DNA from: Pseudobdellovibrio sp031428275
Lineage (GTDB): Bacteria; Bdellovibrionota; Bdellovibrionia; Bdellovibrionales; Bdellovibrionaceae
Direction of reading: 5' to 3'
Length of the DNA stretch: 64,000 bases
NCBI GenBank assembly: GCA_031428275.1
Contig: JANPPC010000019.1
Coordinates: 78,540-142,539, forward strand
Below the pieces are notes generated by a model that was not told the DNA's origin, made no database searches, and saw nothing but the letters and a program-made list of their open reading frames with translations. Of this stretch, positions 1 to 9,290 are shown one piece after another; positions within the stretch are counted from its first letter, which is position 1, and each line of letters begins with the position of its first letter. A program made the position numbers and the translations under genes.

Positions 1-726
1 AGTGACACAGGTTTAAAAAACACTTGGAAAAAAAGTTTAGCGCGACTTGATAATTCAATGAAAAATATCGATGAGATCACGACTAAAATTAATAATGGTG
101 AAGGCGCGATCGGTAAGTTGGTTTCAGACGAGCAAACGGCAGAAGATGTTTCAACGGCTATTGAAGGCATCAGCGGTTTAGTCGATTCGGCTAATAAGAT
201 TTCGACCGGCATCGATTTCAATTCCTATTATTTACAAGAAGTAAAAGACGCAAAGACGGCCGTGGGTATTACAATTCAGCCAGGAATGGATCGCTATTAC
301 TACATCGGAGTTATTACTGACCCAGCAGGCGTTGTTGATGAATCATCAATTGAAACAACGACAAACGGTGTGACGGTGCGACAAGATGAAAAGAAAATTT
401 ATCAAAGTAAAGTTAAGTTTTCATTGCTATACGGTAAGAATTTTTTCGATTGGACATTGCGCGCAGGTGTGATTGAAAACACGGGTGGCGTTGGTGCTGA
501 TTATAAATTTTTTCGTGAAAAAGCGACCCTATCTACAGATTTCTACGATTTTGAAAAAGTTCAGTGGCGTGCTTCTTTAAATTATAAATTGGCTTATGGT
601 TTCTACTTAGTGGGTGGCTATAACGATATTCTTAATAAACGCAGCGCCCAGTCAGCATTTTTTGGAGCAGGGTTGTACTTAACGAACGACGATTTAAAAT
701 TATTCTTATCGAAAGCACCTTTCTAG
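1..726 (+). CDS. MCE/MlaD-family protein, C-terminal part (5' end outside window)
   Basis: The reading frame is open from base 1, so the gene begins upstream; the Met at 58 is internal. The visible start (residues about 1-60) has an 'NNGEGAIGKLVSDEQ' stretch of the kind found in the helical region behind the MCE domain of MlaD-like substrate-binding proteins, which carry phospholipids between the membranes. The remaining 170 residues are alternating short strands rich in Tyr, Phe and Gly, ending in 'LFLSKAPF'. A terminal Phe and this strand pattern resemble an outer-membrane barrel. The stop abuts the purH start with no gap. The MCE domain itself is not in the window, so the family call rests on the tail only. 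Confidence 0.65.
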   Translation, partial: SDTGLKNTWKKSLARLDNSMKNIDEITTKINNGEGAIGKLVSDEQTAEDVSTAIEGISGLVDSANKISTGIDFNSYYLQEVKDAKTAVGITIQPGMDRYYYIGVITDPAGVVDESSIETTTNGVTVRQDEKKIYQSKVKFSLLYGKNFFDWTLRAGVIENTGGVGADYKFFREKATLSTDFYDFEKVQWRASLNYKLAYGFYLVGGYNDILNKRSAQSAFFGAGLYLTNDDLKLFLSKAPF

Positions 727-2259
727 ATGAAACGAGCTTTGGTCAGTACTTCTGACAAAACAGGGCTGATCGAATTCTTAAAACCTTTGTGTGATCATGG
801 TTTAAAAATAGTATCAACCGGTGGGACTCTTGAATATCTTAAAAAAAATGGTCTTTCTGCAATTGATGTGGCCGAGGTAACAAAGTTTCCCGAGGTTTTA
901 GGCGGCCGAGTTAAGACGTTACATCCCTTTGTTCACATGGGACTTCTGGCCGACAAGCGTAATCCTGATCACGTAAAGGAAATGGCTGATAACAAGGTAG
1001 AGTTCTTCGACTTAGTGGTCGGAAATTTATATCCATTCGAAAATACGGCCCAAAATACAAATTCAACTTTGCACGAGTTAATCGAAAAAATCGACATCGG
1101 TGGCCCTAGTTTTTTAAGAGCGTCGGCAAAAAATTATCATTCGGTAGCAGTCGTCAGTGACCCAGCTGATTACAGCTGGGTACAAAAGAAAATATTAACA
1201 AACGAGCTATCCGATCAAGATCGTAAGAATCTAGCGCTGAAAGTTTTTTCATTAACTTCGTACTACGACGCATTGATTGTGCAAAAATTAAGTTCAGAAT
1301 CAGACGAACTTCAGTATTTAAATATTCCATTGAGAAAAAAAATTGAACTTCGCTACGGCGAAAACAGCCATCAAAAAGCTTCGTGGTTTGAAAACCCATT
1401 GCAAACCCCTTCTCTCAGTCAGATACAAATTCATCAGGGGAAAGAGCTCTCGTATAATAACCTACTTGATTTAGACGCCGCCGTAAGTTTCGTTCAGCAG
1501 TTTAAAAAACCAGCCAGTGTCGCCGTTAAGCATAACAACCCATGCGGTGCTGCTGTCGGTGAAACAATACACGAAGCTATTCAAAAGGCGATTGAGTCAG
1601 ACCCTAAAAGTATCTTCGGTGGAGTTCTCGCATTCAACCGTGAAGTCGACGCAAAAGTATGCGAAATGATTAAAGATATTTTTCTAGAGTGTTTGATCGC
1701 CCCTAGTTTTTCAGAAGATGCCTTAAAACTATTAAGCAGTAAGAAAAATTTAAGAGTTTTAGCACTACCGAATGCAGAAGCTCCTAAAGGGGCTATGTTA
1801 TTAAAATCAATAGCGGGCGGTGTTCTGTTTCAAAATACCGATCGGTTTGATGATATCGAGTGGACTTACCTAAAAGAAAAGCCTAGCGAAAGAATGCTTC
1901 AGACAATGAAATTCGGAGAAAAAGTCGCCGCATTTTTAAAAAGTAATTCGATTGCAATCGTGTACCGCGATCAAACAATTGGCTTAGGCATGGGCCAAGT
2001 AAATCGGGTCGATGCCGTCGAACAAGCTGTCGCGCGAATGAACCACTTTAAACAACGCGCCCAAGTCGAAATGAAAGAGGTCGTGCTTGTTAGCGACGCA
2101 TTCTTTCCATTTTCAGATTCAGTTGAATTGATCGCTCAGGCCGGTATTCAGTGGATTGTGCAACCGGGTGGTTCAGCTCGTGATGAAAGTGTTTTTGAAG
2201 CGGCCGATAAAAATAACATCAACATGGTCGTGACAAAAGCACGCCATTTTAAGCACTAG
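727..2259 (+). CDS. purH: Bifunctional AICAR formyltransferase / IMP cyclohydrolase PurH
   Basis: Catalyses the last two steps of IMP synthesis: formylation of AICAR with 10-formyl-THF, then ring closure. The protein is 510 aa, close to the usual 510-530. The N-terminal MGS-like cyclohydrolase domain shows 'KRALVSTSDKTGL' and 'GGRVKTLHP'. The C-terminal AICAR transformylase domain shows 'RYGENSHQ' and 'KHNNPCGAA' with the catalytic Lys-His pair, and ends 'GGSARDESV..AAD'. The ATG follows the stop of the MCE gene directly, so the two are probably cotranscribed and translationally coupled. No other pur gene is in the window. Confidence 0.97.
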   Translation: MKRALVSTSDKTGLIEFLKPLCDHGLKIVSTGGTLEYLKKNGLSAIDVAEVTKFPEVLGGRVKTLHPFVHMGLLADKRNPDHVKEMADNKVEFFDLVVGNLYPFENTAQNTNSTLHELIEKIDIGGPSFLRASAKNYHSVAVVSDPADYSWVQKKILTNELSDQDRKNLALKVFSLTSYYDALIVQKLSSESDELQYLNIPLRKKIELRYGENSHQKASWFENPLQTPSLSQIQIHQGKELSYNNLLDLDAAVSFVQQFKKPASVAVKHNNPCGAAVGETIHEAIQKAIESDPKSIFGGVLAFNREVDAKVCEMIKDIFLECLIAPSFSEDALKLLSSKKNLRVLALPNAEAPKGAMLLKSIAGGVLFQNTDRFDDIEWTYLKEKPSERMLQTMKFGEKVAAFLKSNSIAIVYRDQTIGLGMGQVNRVDAVEQAVARMNHFKQRAQVEMKEVVLVSDAFFPFSDSVELIAQAGIQWIVQPGGSARDESVFEAADKNNINMVVTKARHFKH

Positions 2260-2265
2260 GCTGCT

Positions 2266-4011
2266 ATGACTAAAGATAGTTTCTTTGAAAAAAAATGGCT
2301 TATTAAATCAGAAAATCGAATTCTGGGGCCTTTTCATTTCGAACAGATTGAAGAGTTATTAAAAAAACGCCAAATATCATTAATTGATGAAGTTCGTGAC
2401 ATGGATACGCGCTGGCTTTATATACGTGAAAATATTAATTTCAAAGCGATCGTCGAAGAATTTCGTAAAGAAATCGAATCGAAAAGTGAAAGCACAAAGA
2501 CGTATCAAACCTTAGCCAAAACAAACACAAATACGGCTAGTGATGCCAGCGTCAACAAGACAAATGCCTTCATTCCGCAATTCACAGAAGTAGAGTCAGT
2601 TGAGATTTCAGTTCTGCAAAATGAAGTTATCTCGAACTTGTCTTCTGAAGAAATAGAATCGACAAAGATTAAAGAAAAAGCCAAGATTTACGGGCTACCG
2701 CGTGATCAGTTTTTCCAGAAAAAAGTAGCTTCAACTGGTAAAAGAAATTTCTTTATAGCCCTTGCTATGATGCTGGCGCTGGCCGCAGGTGCCGGGACTT
2801 TCGTCTGGTATCAAAAAAGAGCGATTCGCCTGCAAGAAGAAGACTGGATGGCTCAGATCAAGAAGTATCAATTTTTAGGTTTCCACCAAAAAGCAGTTAC
2901 GTTATTTTCGAAGTTACCAGAGCGAAATCAGAAAAAAGTACTACCTCAGGTTTTACCTTTGTTTCCAATATTAGAAAGCGAACACTTAGCACAATTAAAA
3001 GATATCGAATTTATTCAAGATAGTTCAGATTTAAGCATCGAACAGAAGACAAATATTCAACTGATTTATTTTTTGACAGCCATGCAAAACCAAAATTATA
3101 CAGCGGCCTCAGACGCTGTGGTTAAAGCCCGCTCGTTACAACCAGCATCTGAACTCGTCATTGAAAATTCAGCTATTCTTGACCTAAAAAAAGGTAACTT
3201 TCAAGCTAGCTTCGATAGCTTTCAAGTTTTGTTTAATAATGATAAAAATGGTCGCTATTTAATGGGTAGTTTGCAAGCTTTCGCAGGTTTGTCACAAAAT
3301 TCTAAGGAGCAGTATCAGCCGAACTTGATCAATCAAATTGAAAAGTACACATCAACTTACTACGACTATAAAAAAGAATTACTACTAGGGCAGATGGCCT
3401 TAGCACGTTTAACAAAAAACGAGATTCTATTCAAAGTTTCTTGGAATCAATTCTTAAATACTCCGGTGCAATTGTCGAATCTGTTTCGTAAGCCCATATT
3501 AGTTTACGGAAGTACATATCGTTGGAAAGAGTTAGAAGAGTATAAAATTACTGTGCGCGGTGCTTTGACGCCCGAAGAAATTACCTTGTTCGAAATACAC
3601 AACTACCTAGAAGATGGCCAAGTCAGTGCGGCAAATCAGTATGCCGATAATAATTTGGCTAAAGTTAAAGATCGGGCCGTAAGACAGCAAATGATCTTAC
3701 TGATATTAAATTCTCAAGCGCGTCGAAATGAAATTATAGCTTTAGAAAAAACAAACCAACTAGATATGCGTAACGAACTTAATCATATAGTTTTAGCTTT
3801 GAATAAGATTGAATTAGAACCAACCGCTAATATCTCAGAGAATCTTGATTTTTTAAAAGAACATCAGCTTGTATTTTGTAGTAACTGGATCTCTCTTATG
3901 CAAATTATGAAAGCTCGTCAAACAGAGCGTATTCGCCCCTTCTTGCGAGAGCATATGGTGACCGTTAGTCAATTCTTACCGGTGATTGAAGCACGTAGCA
4001 TGATTGAATAA
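2266..4011 (+). CDS. GYF_2-domain membrane protein with helical repeat C-terminus
   Basis: The 581 aa protein starts with a GYF_2 domain (residues about 9-60; 'GPFHFEQIEELL', conserved Trp near 50), a fold thought to bind proline-rich or other peptide ligands. A low-complexity linker rich in Ser, Thr and Asn follows. One transmembrane segment lies at about 162-182. About 390 residues of alpha-helical sequence follow, with weak TPR-like periodicity. With the GYF_2 domain N-terminal to a single span, the domain should be cytoplasmic and the helical region periplasmic. It starts 6 bases after purH and ends 6 bases before the next lipoprotein gene, so it is in the same operon. Function unknown. 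Confidence 0.75.
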   Translation: MTKDSFFEKKWLIKSENRILGPFHFEQIEELLKKRQISLIDEVRDMDTRWLYIRENINFKAIVEEFRKEIESKSESTKTYQTLAKTNTNTASDASVNKTNAFIPQFTEVESVEISVLQNEVISNLSSEEIESTKIKEKAKIYGLPRDQFFQKKVASTGKRNFFIALAMMLALAAGAGTFVWYQKRAIRLQEEDWMAQIKKYQFLGFHQKAVTLFSKLPERNQKKVLPQVLPLFPILESEHLAQLKDIEFIQDSSDLSIEQKTNIQLIYFLTAMQNQNYTAASDAVVKARSLQPASELVIENSAILDLKKGNFQASFDSFQVLFNNDKNGRYLMGSLQAFAGLSQNSKEQYQPNLINQIEKYTSTYYDYKKELLLGQMALARLTKNEILFKVSWNQFLNTPVQLSNLFRKPILVYGSTYRWKELEEYKITVRGALTPEEITLFEIHNYLEDGQVSAANQYADNNLAKVKDRAVRQQMILLILNSQARRNEIIALEKTNQLDMRNELNHIVLALNKIELEPTANISENLDFLKEHQLVFCSNWISLMQIMKARQTERIRPFLREHMVTVSQFLPVIEARSMIE

Positions 4012-4017
4012 GTAGGT

Positions 4018-4671
4018 ATGAAAAATATTTTTATAATTCTCATCTTGCCTTTTCTTCTAGTCGCTTGTTTTGATAAAAAAAACGAAGCACAAGTGCCCAT
4101 TTCACAAGTTTTCGAAGTGGCACAAGATATTAAGATTCCCAAAAACTTGATGCTTGAAATCGAAAACGAGCTTGCTGAAGATTCGAAATTAATCGCTCCG
4201 GTGTACGTATTCATTCCGTTGCAAGTCGAGTTACACGAAAAAAGCCCCGGCGTTTTAAAAAATAATCCGACTAAAATTTTATTTCCGAAGGGCGGCGGTC
4301 GCCTAGATCTTAAAAATGTAATGGCTGGATCCGGTACTTTTTATTTAAACTTCCCTGAAGAGCAATTTGCAAAAATTCCCGATTTACTACACTTATATTA
4401 CATCAGCCAGTCGCCCGTAAAAACGATTGATCAAGAAAAATTTGGGCTGGGTTGCGGTAAATATGTCGATCTCAAGAAGAAATTTAAAAGTTTACAGAAA
4501 AAAGAATATTTTAAATTGAATACCACCGAACTTAGACACTTGTTTGTTTTGGCGGGGCACTATGTATTTGTTTTTCGAGATAAAAATCAGGTTTACCTTG
4601 CCCAGATGACCATTACAGATTCAAGATACGCCAGCGATCTTTGTTTTTCAAAAGCGGGAGTCCAAGAATGA
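4018..4671 (+). CDS. Hypothetical lipoprotein
   Basis: 217 aa with a short hydrophobic signal and lipobox 'LLVAC' ending at Cys17, so probably a lipidated, membrane-anchored periplasmic protein. The mature part carries no domain I recognise; it has two further Cys residues ('GLGCGKY' and 'SDLCFSK') that could form a disulphide. It lies 6 bases after the GYF_2 gene, and its stop overlaps the start of the YhaM-like gene (ATGA), implying coupled translation. Its neighbour, the GYF_2 protein with a predicted periplasmic region, is a plausible partner, but only by position. Confidence 0.7.
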   Translation: MKNIFIILILPFLLVACFDKKNEAQVPISQVFEVAQDIKIPKNLMLEIENELAEDSKLIAPVYVFIPLQVELHEKSPGVLKNNPTKILFPKGGGRLDLKNVMAGSGTFYLNFPEEQFAKIPDLLHLYYISQSPVKTIDQEKFGLGCGKYVDLKKKFKSLQKKEYFKLNTTELRHLFVLAGHYVFVFRDKNQVYLAQMTITDSRYASDLCFSKAGVQE

Positions 4672-5681
4672 GTTCAGACGCAAATTCAGAAATAGCAGTC
4701 ACCGAAAAAGTGCAAACAGCTATTCGATCATTAGCTGATAAAGAGGCCATTAACGACCGCGTTTTTTTGGTTAAAGATAAAGTAAAAGGTATGGGTAAAA
4801 ATGGCCGGGCATTTCTAAGTTTATTGATTGGTGACAAGACTGGTCATATCGATGCTCGAGTTTGGGACCGCGTCGAAGAAATTGCAGATGCCTTTGAAAT
4901 TGGCGATATCATCTTAGTCAAAGGACAAGTTCAAATTTATTTAGGCCGTAAGCAAATTATCGTTCATAAAGTAGAAAAAGCGTCTGAGGATCAATATAAA
5001 AAAGAAGATTTCACTACTGAAGATAGAAAAATTGACCATCACGCACTTTATTCAGAACTGATTCAAATTGTTAACCAGGTTGAATCGGCTCCGATTCGCC
5101 AACTTCTTTTAGATTCACTACAAGATGAAGAGATTAAGCCACTGGTTTTAAAAGCTCCGGCCGCTAAAACAATTCACCACGCGCACCGCGGGGGGTTGCT
5201 TGAACACGTGATTTCAATTTGCAGATTAATGAAGTCTATTTCTTCGCACTACGCATTTTTAAATCAAGATTTACTTATCTTTGGTGCGATTTTTCACGAT
5301 TTAGGCAAAGTATGGGAATTAGATATTCAAAAAGATCAGATTCAGTACTCTCATAAAGGTAGACTATTGGGCCATATGCAGCTTGCATGTGAATTGATTG
5401 ATAAGAAAGCCGGTCGTATTTTAGGATTTCCTGAAGACTTACGCGAGATTATGAAACATATTGTTTTGTCGCATCACGGAAAGTTAGAGTACGGCTCTCC
5501 GGTTCGTCCGTACTTTATGGAAGCCTTTATGGTGGCGATGATTGACGATCTTGATTCAAAGGTAGATACCATTCAAGGTTTTATCGAATCTGAAAGGCAA
5601 ACCGGCGAAAGCTGGTCGCGCTATAATGAACACTTCGAAAGATATTTTTTCTTGGATAATTTAAAGGGACGTTGGAAATAA
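4668..5681 (+). CDS. YhaM-like 3'-5' exoribonuclease (OB-fold + HD domain)
   Basis: 337 aa. An upstream TTG at 4641 is in frame, but the ATG at 4668 overlaps the preceding stop as ATGA and is preferred. Residues about 20-90 form an OB-type nucleic-acid-binding domain ('GRAFLSLLIGDKTGHIDARVWD'). From about 165 a metal-dependent HD domain follows: 'HRGGLLEHVISICRLM', 'FHDLGKVWEL' and 'LSHHGKLEYGSP'. The OB-then-HD order matches the YhaM/CbfI family, which trims RNA and single-stranded DNA from the 3' end. The same architecture could serve another nucleic-acid hydrolase. The next gene starts one base after this stop. Confidence 0.85.
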   Translation: MSSDANSEIAVTEKVQTAIRSLADKEAINDRVFLVKDKVKGMGKNGRAFLSLLIGDKTGHIDARVWDRVEEIADAFEIGDIILVKGQVQIYLGRKQIIVHKVEKASEDQYKKEDFTTEDRKIDHHALYSELIQIVNQVESAPIRQLLLDSLQDEEIKPLVLKAPAAKTIHHAHRGGLLEHVISICRLMKSISSHYAFLNQDLLIFGAIFHDLGKVWELDIQKDQIQYSHKGRLLGHMQLACELIDKKAGRILGFPEDLREIMKHIVLSHHGKLEYGSPVRPYFMEAFMVAMIDDLDSKVDTIQGFIESERQTGESWSRYNEHFERYFFLDNLKGRWK

Positions 5682-5682
5682 A

Positions 5683-6189
5683 ATGAATGATTTTTTTCGA
5701 GCCTATAAAAATTATGACCCGGCGGCTAAGTCATACGCCGAGATTATTTTATTATATCCTGGGCCGCGCGCTATCTTTTTTCACCGCATTGCGCATGCGC
5801 TTTACGGAATTGGTCTTTATTTTATCGCGCGATTTATTGCGGATGTCTCGCGTTCAACGACCGGTATTGAAATTCATCCCGGGGCAAAATTAGGTAAAAG
5901 ATTAGTGATCGATCACGGGGTGGGTTTAGTCATCGGTGAAACCGCCGAAGTCGGCGACGATTGTATTTTATTTCACGGAGTCACTTTAGGCGGATTAAAG
6001 TTCGATCCGGTTAAACGTCACCCAACGGTAGGTAATCGCGTTCTCATCGGCGCTGGAGCCAAAGTGTTAGGGCCCATTTTAATCGGGGATGATGCGCGGA
6101 TTGGCGCGAATGCGGTAGTCATGAAACCTGTATCGCCGGGTGGTATCGTAGTTACTCCGCAAAGTATCGAGATCGAAAAAAAGCACTAA
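5683..6189 (+). CDS. cysE: Serine O-acetyltransferase (CysE/EpsC type)
   Basis: Makes O-acetylserine from serine and acetyl-CoA for cysteine synthesis. At 168 aa it is shorter than E. coli CysE (273) and resembles the compact EpsC/CysE forms: a short alpha-helical N-terminus ('PGPRAIFFHRIAHALY'), then a left-handed beta-helix with hexapeptide repeats ('GIEIHPGAKLGKRLVIDHG', 'GVTLGG'). The C-terminal tail is reduced, so feedback inhibition by cysteine may be weak; that is inference. It starts one base after the YhaM-like gene. It is convergent with hrpB, with almost no gap between stops. Confidence 0.9.
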   Translation: MNDFFRAYKNYDPAAKSYAEIILLYPGPRAIFFHRIAHALYGIGLYFIARFIADVSRSTTGIEIHPGAKLGKRLVIDHGVGLVIGETAEVGDDCILFHGVTLGGLKFDPVKRHPTVGNRVLIGAGAKVLGPILIGDDARIGANAVVMKPVSPGGIVVTPQSIEIEKKH

Positions 6190-6190
6190 A

Positions 6191-8644
6191 TTATTTTTTA
6201 CGTACAAACGGCACCCAAGGGACCGGTTTGTAATCTAGCGGGTTTTCGGGCCACGCATGCTTCGGATAGCGTGCACGAAGTTCTTTCCGTATTTCAAAGT
6301 AGCTGGATTGCCAAAACTGTTCTAACTGGCTGGTAATTTGGGTCGGGCGACGATTCGGCGCAAGTAATTCAATCGTCATTCGTAGTTTGCCATTTAAAAT
6401 TGTGGGGTTTTTTAACTGGCCCAGAATATCTTGAATGCGCACTGAAATCAGCGGTGCCTGTTCACTTTCATAGTCGATGTCGACCACCTTCCCATTCGGC
6501 AATTTTAAATCGCTTGGCATTTGGCTAAGGTCAGATTTAATTTCGGGTGGAGTCAGAAAGCTTAAAAGCTGATAAAGATCGTAATCTAAAAACTCTTGAA
6601 GCGAACGAAGGGTATCTGAAAGGCTTTCGACAACTTGTTGATTTAAACTATTAAGAAACTCAAAAGTATAGTCCGCGTAGCCCAGCGATGCAGATTTTTT
6701 TCTTAAAAACGAAATTCGCGTAACATAACGTTTCCAGCCGGGATGTGAATTCAGAAAGTCGTCGGCCTGATCGGCGAAAAGTTTTTTAAAAATACCGGGA
6801 TCCGATTTTAAATTGACCGGGATACGCATACTTTCAGAAATTAAAAAAAGACCCGACATCCGCTTTTCAATTTTATAGATCATCTTTTTTTCAAAATCGA
6901 CTTGGTAGCTGACGTGCAAAGTTTGATGGCCGCTGCTTACACGTTCAAATTCAATCTGCGAAAAACCCAAAGCGTAGTCGATTTTGGTGACGCTATCTGA
7001 AGTATCGCGTCCGTTAAATAACAAATAGTAATCATTTTTCTGTTGCACGACCGCGGGCAAAAATTCTAGGCCGCGCCCCAAGCTAGAAATTCCCGAAAGG
7101 CCTTCTTTTAGTTGAGCCATTTTTTCAGGGAAGTAGGCAAGAAAAATCTGTATGAGCGCTTCCCGAAACTGACTTTTCGGCAAATTGACTTTAATTTCCA
7201 TCGACCCTAATTGCCGCTCAATTCTTTTGCCCAAGTCGTTTAAATTAAAGTGCTCTTCATCAAAGGCAGAGGCCCCTTTTGAAAAATCGTTTGTTTCTAA
7301 GTAAGCTATGAAGCGGCTTGCTTCTGATTTAAAACCGCGTCGCGACAGCTCGACAAATAAAACCCCGCGATCAATATCTAGCGGGCAGCGTTGCACCAGA
7401 AAACCCTTTTCGGTGACTTGATGATCGTCGTTTATTAGCTGCCAAGATTTAAGTTTTTTTAAAGCTACAGAAAAAGCTTTTCGCGGGCGCTCTAGCCAAC
7501 TAAAAGTTTCGGGCTTTTGAATACCTAGCGAAAGTAAGGTCAAAGATTCTTCCAACAAATCACTTAATAAAATTTCTGGTTCAATTTGCGAGGGCATCGA
7601 TCGTTCGTCTATTTCATGCCACATCTGAAAACATATTCCGGGCCCCGTTCTGGCTGCGCGGCCCGCACGCTGGGTGGCTGAAAATAAAGAAATACGATTC
7701 AGCTCAAGGCGCTTGAAACCGATTTTACTTTCGGTGACCGAATTCTTTTGTAAACCCGTATCGACCACGCAATCGACCGAGGGCAACGTTAATGAAGATT
7801 CGGCGACGTTAGTAGATAGAATAATGCGGCGGTGGCCAGTGGGTTGTAAAATTCTTTTTTGTTCATCTATTTTAATAGACCCGTGCAAAACTTCCGTAGC
7901 AATAGAAATGCTATTTTGGGAAAGGCGATTCTGTACCATACGTATTTCATGCAAGCCGGGTAAGAAAACTAAAATATCTTTTTTCGATTTTGTTAAAGCT
8001 TCGCGAATCGTATCAACGATTTGATCAACGAAGGTAAAATCGAAATTAAGTCGGTGACCTTTTTTATTTTTAATAATTTGCAAAGGGTAGGGCGGGCTTT
8101 CGACTTCAATCCATTCAGAATCACCTAAGTAGTTTTGCAGGGGATTCACATCTAAAGTGGCCGACATAACCAAAATTTTTAAATTTTGTTCCAGCATTTG
8201 GCGCTCAAAACAGATTCCTAACGCCATATCATTCGCCGAAGAGCGCTCGTGAAACTCATCGAAAATAACCATTTCAAGATCATTCCACAATGCGGGGTCG
8301 TTAATCTTTTTAATGAATACGCCTTCGGTCATAAAAATAAGTTGCGTTGATCTAGAAGTTTTATTGTCGAACCGAACTTGGTAACCGACTTGATCGCCCA
8401 AACTCCAGCCGTTTTCTTCTGCGGTAAAACTAGCCGCCGATACGGCCGCAATGCGTTTGGGTACTAAAACAATTATTTTTTTAGGTGAATCATTTTCAAT
8501 TAGAAATTTTAATAAGGCAGCGGGTACGCGCAAAGTTTTACCCGACCCAGGGGGGGCGGTTAAAATCAGGTTCGGTGATTCGTGAAAGCTGCTGACAATT
8601 TGATGAAGGTAAGGATCAATCGGTAGAGAAAATCTATTTTCCAT
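6191..8644 (-). CDS. hrpB: ATP-dependent DEAH-type helicase HrpB
   Basis: 817 aa, the usual HrpB length. Walker A 'APPGSGKT' lies near residue 35; motif II is 'DEFHER' (DEAH-like). 'MSATLD' (motif III), 'STNVAESSLTLPSVDCVVDTG' and 'QRAGRAART' (motif VI) follow, then the HrpB-specific C-terminal region ending 'YKPVPWVPFVRKK'. It is predicted to be an RNA-dependent ATPase; its physiological role in bacteria is poorly known. The start overlaps the end of the rsmI-like gene by 11 bases, making it the last gene of the HAD-rsmI-hrpB operon. Confidence 0.93.
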   Translation of the reverse strand: MENRFSLPIDPYLHQIVSSFHESPNLILTAPPGSGKTLRVPAALLKFLIENDSPKKIIVLVPKRIAAVSAASFTAEENGWSLGDQVGYQVRFDNKTSRSTQLIFMTEGVFIKKINDPALWNDLEMVIFDEFHERSSANDMALGICFERQMLEQNLKILVMSATLDVNPLQNYLGDSEWIEVESPPYPLQIIKNKKGHRLNFDFTFVDQIVDTIREALTKSKKDILVFLPGLHEIRMVQNRLSQNSISIATEVLHGSIKIDEQKRILQPTGHRRIILSTNVAESSLTLPSVDCVVDTGLQKNSVTESKIGFKRLELNRISLFSATQRAGRAARTGPGICFQMWHEIDERSMPSQIEPEILLSDLLEESLTLLSLGIQKPETFSWLERPRKAFSVALKKLKSWQLINDDHQVTEKGFLVQRCPLDIDRGVLFVELSRRGFKSEASRFIAYLETNDFSKGASAFDEEHFNLNDLGKRIERQLGSMEIKVNLPKSQFREALIQIFLAYFPEKMAQLKEGLSGISSLGRGLEFLPAVVQQKNDYYLLFNGRDTSDSVTKIDYALGFSQIEFERVSSGHQTLHVSYQVDFEKKMIYKIEKRMSGLFLISESMRIPVNLKSDPGIFKKLFADQADDFLNSHPGWKRYVTRISFLRKKSASLGYADYTFEFLNSLNQQVVESLSDTLRSLQEFLDYDLYQLLSFLTPPEIKSDLSQMPSDLKLPNGKVVDIDYESEQAPLISVRIQDILGQLKNPTILNGKLRMTIELLAPNRRPTQITSQLEQFWQSSYFEIRKELRARYPKHAWPENPLDYKPVPWVPFVRKK

Positions 8645-9290
8645 AGACTAAAATCATAAATTCAGCTTTTTCTAAAGCCAATTGCTTACGAACTTGCTCG
8701 GGCAAACCTTCAAGAACCGATTCAGAATCTTGTGACATATTTAAAGCTAATAAAATTTTACGGTCGCCAAGGTGTAAGCAGCATTCATCGACCATTTTTT
8801 TCAAGCGGTATGGGGTATCCATTAAAACCATCGGCTGCTTTGTTTTTTTAAGGATCTGCCATTCTTGTTCACGGGCCACGTTTTCAGCCGGGATGAATCC
8901 CCGAAAGTAAAATTGCTGAATGCGCTCCGAACTTAAAGACAGTAAACCCATCAAGCTTGAAGCACCTAAAGAACTTTGCACTGAAATATTTTGTTGGCGA
9001 CACAAAGCCACCACCTGAAAACCGGGGTCACAAAAGCTAGGCGTTCCGCAGTCTGAAACCAGAACAACATTTAAAGCTTTACATAATTCAACTAATTCAG
9101 AAACTTCTTCAGCCGTCGTGTGCTCGCTAAGAACTTCGTAGCGCTTTGCTTTAATTTCAAGTTGCTTTAAAAGTTTTGAAGTCTCTTTGGTTGATTCGCA
9201 AATAACCACGTCGGCATTTTTTAATAATTCAATAGAGCGAAGCGTGATTTCATCGGTGCGACCGATCGGAGTAGCAATCAACGTTAACAT
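8634..9290 (-). CDS. RsmI-like tetrapyrrole-methylase family methyltransferase (short form)
   Basis: 218 aa. The N-terminal 'LIATPIG..DEITLRSIELLKNADVVICEST' and the SAM-binding 'VLVSDCGTPSFCDPGFQVV' place it with RsmI, which 2'-O-methylates C1402 of 16S rRNA. 'FYFRGFIPAE' and 'MDTPYRLKKMV' match the RsmI 'FEGFLP..' and 'ESPHRL' motifs. It is about 60 residues shorter than typical RsmI and lacks the usual C-terminal domain, like the short RsmI paralogues of some other phyla. The target is therefore uncertain. Its start overlaps the HAD stop by one base (TAATG). Confidence 0.8.
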   Translation of the reverse strand: MLTLIATPIGRTDEITLRSIELLKNADVVICESTKETSKLLKQLEIKAKRYEVLSEHTTAEEVSELVELCKALNVVLVSDCGTPSFCDPGFQVVALCRQQNISVQSSLGASSLMGLLSLSSERIQQFYFRGFIPAENVAREQEWQILKKTKQPMVLMDTPYRLKKMVDECCLHLGDRKILLALNMSQDSESVLEGLPEQVRKQLALEKAEFMILVYGK

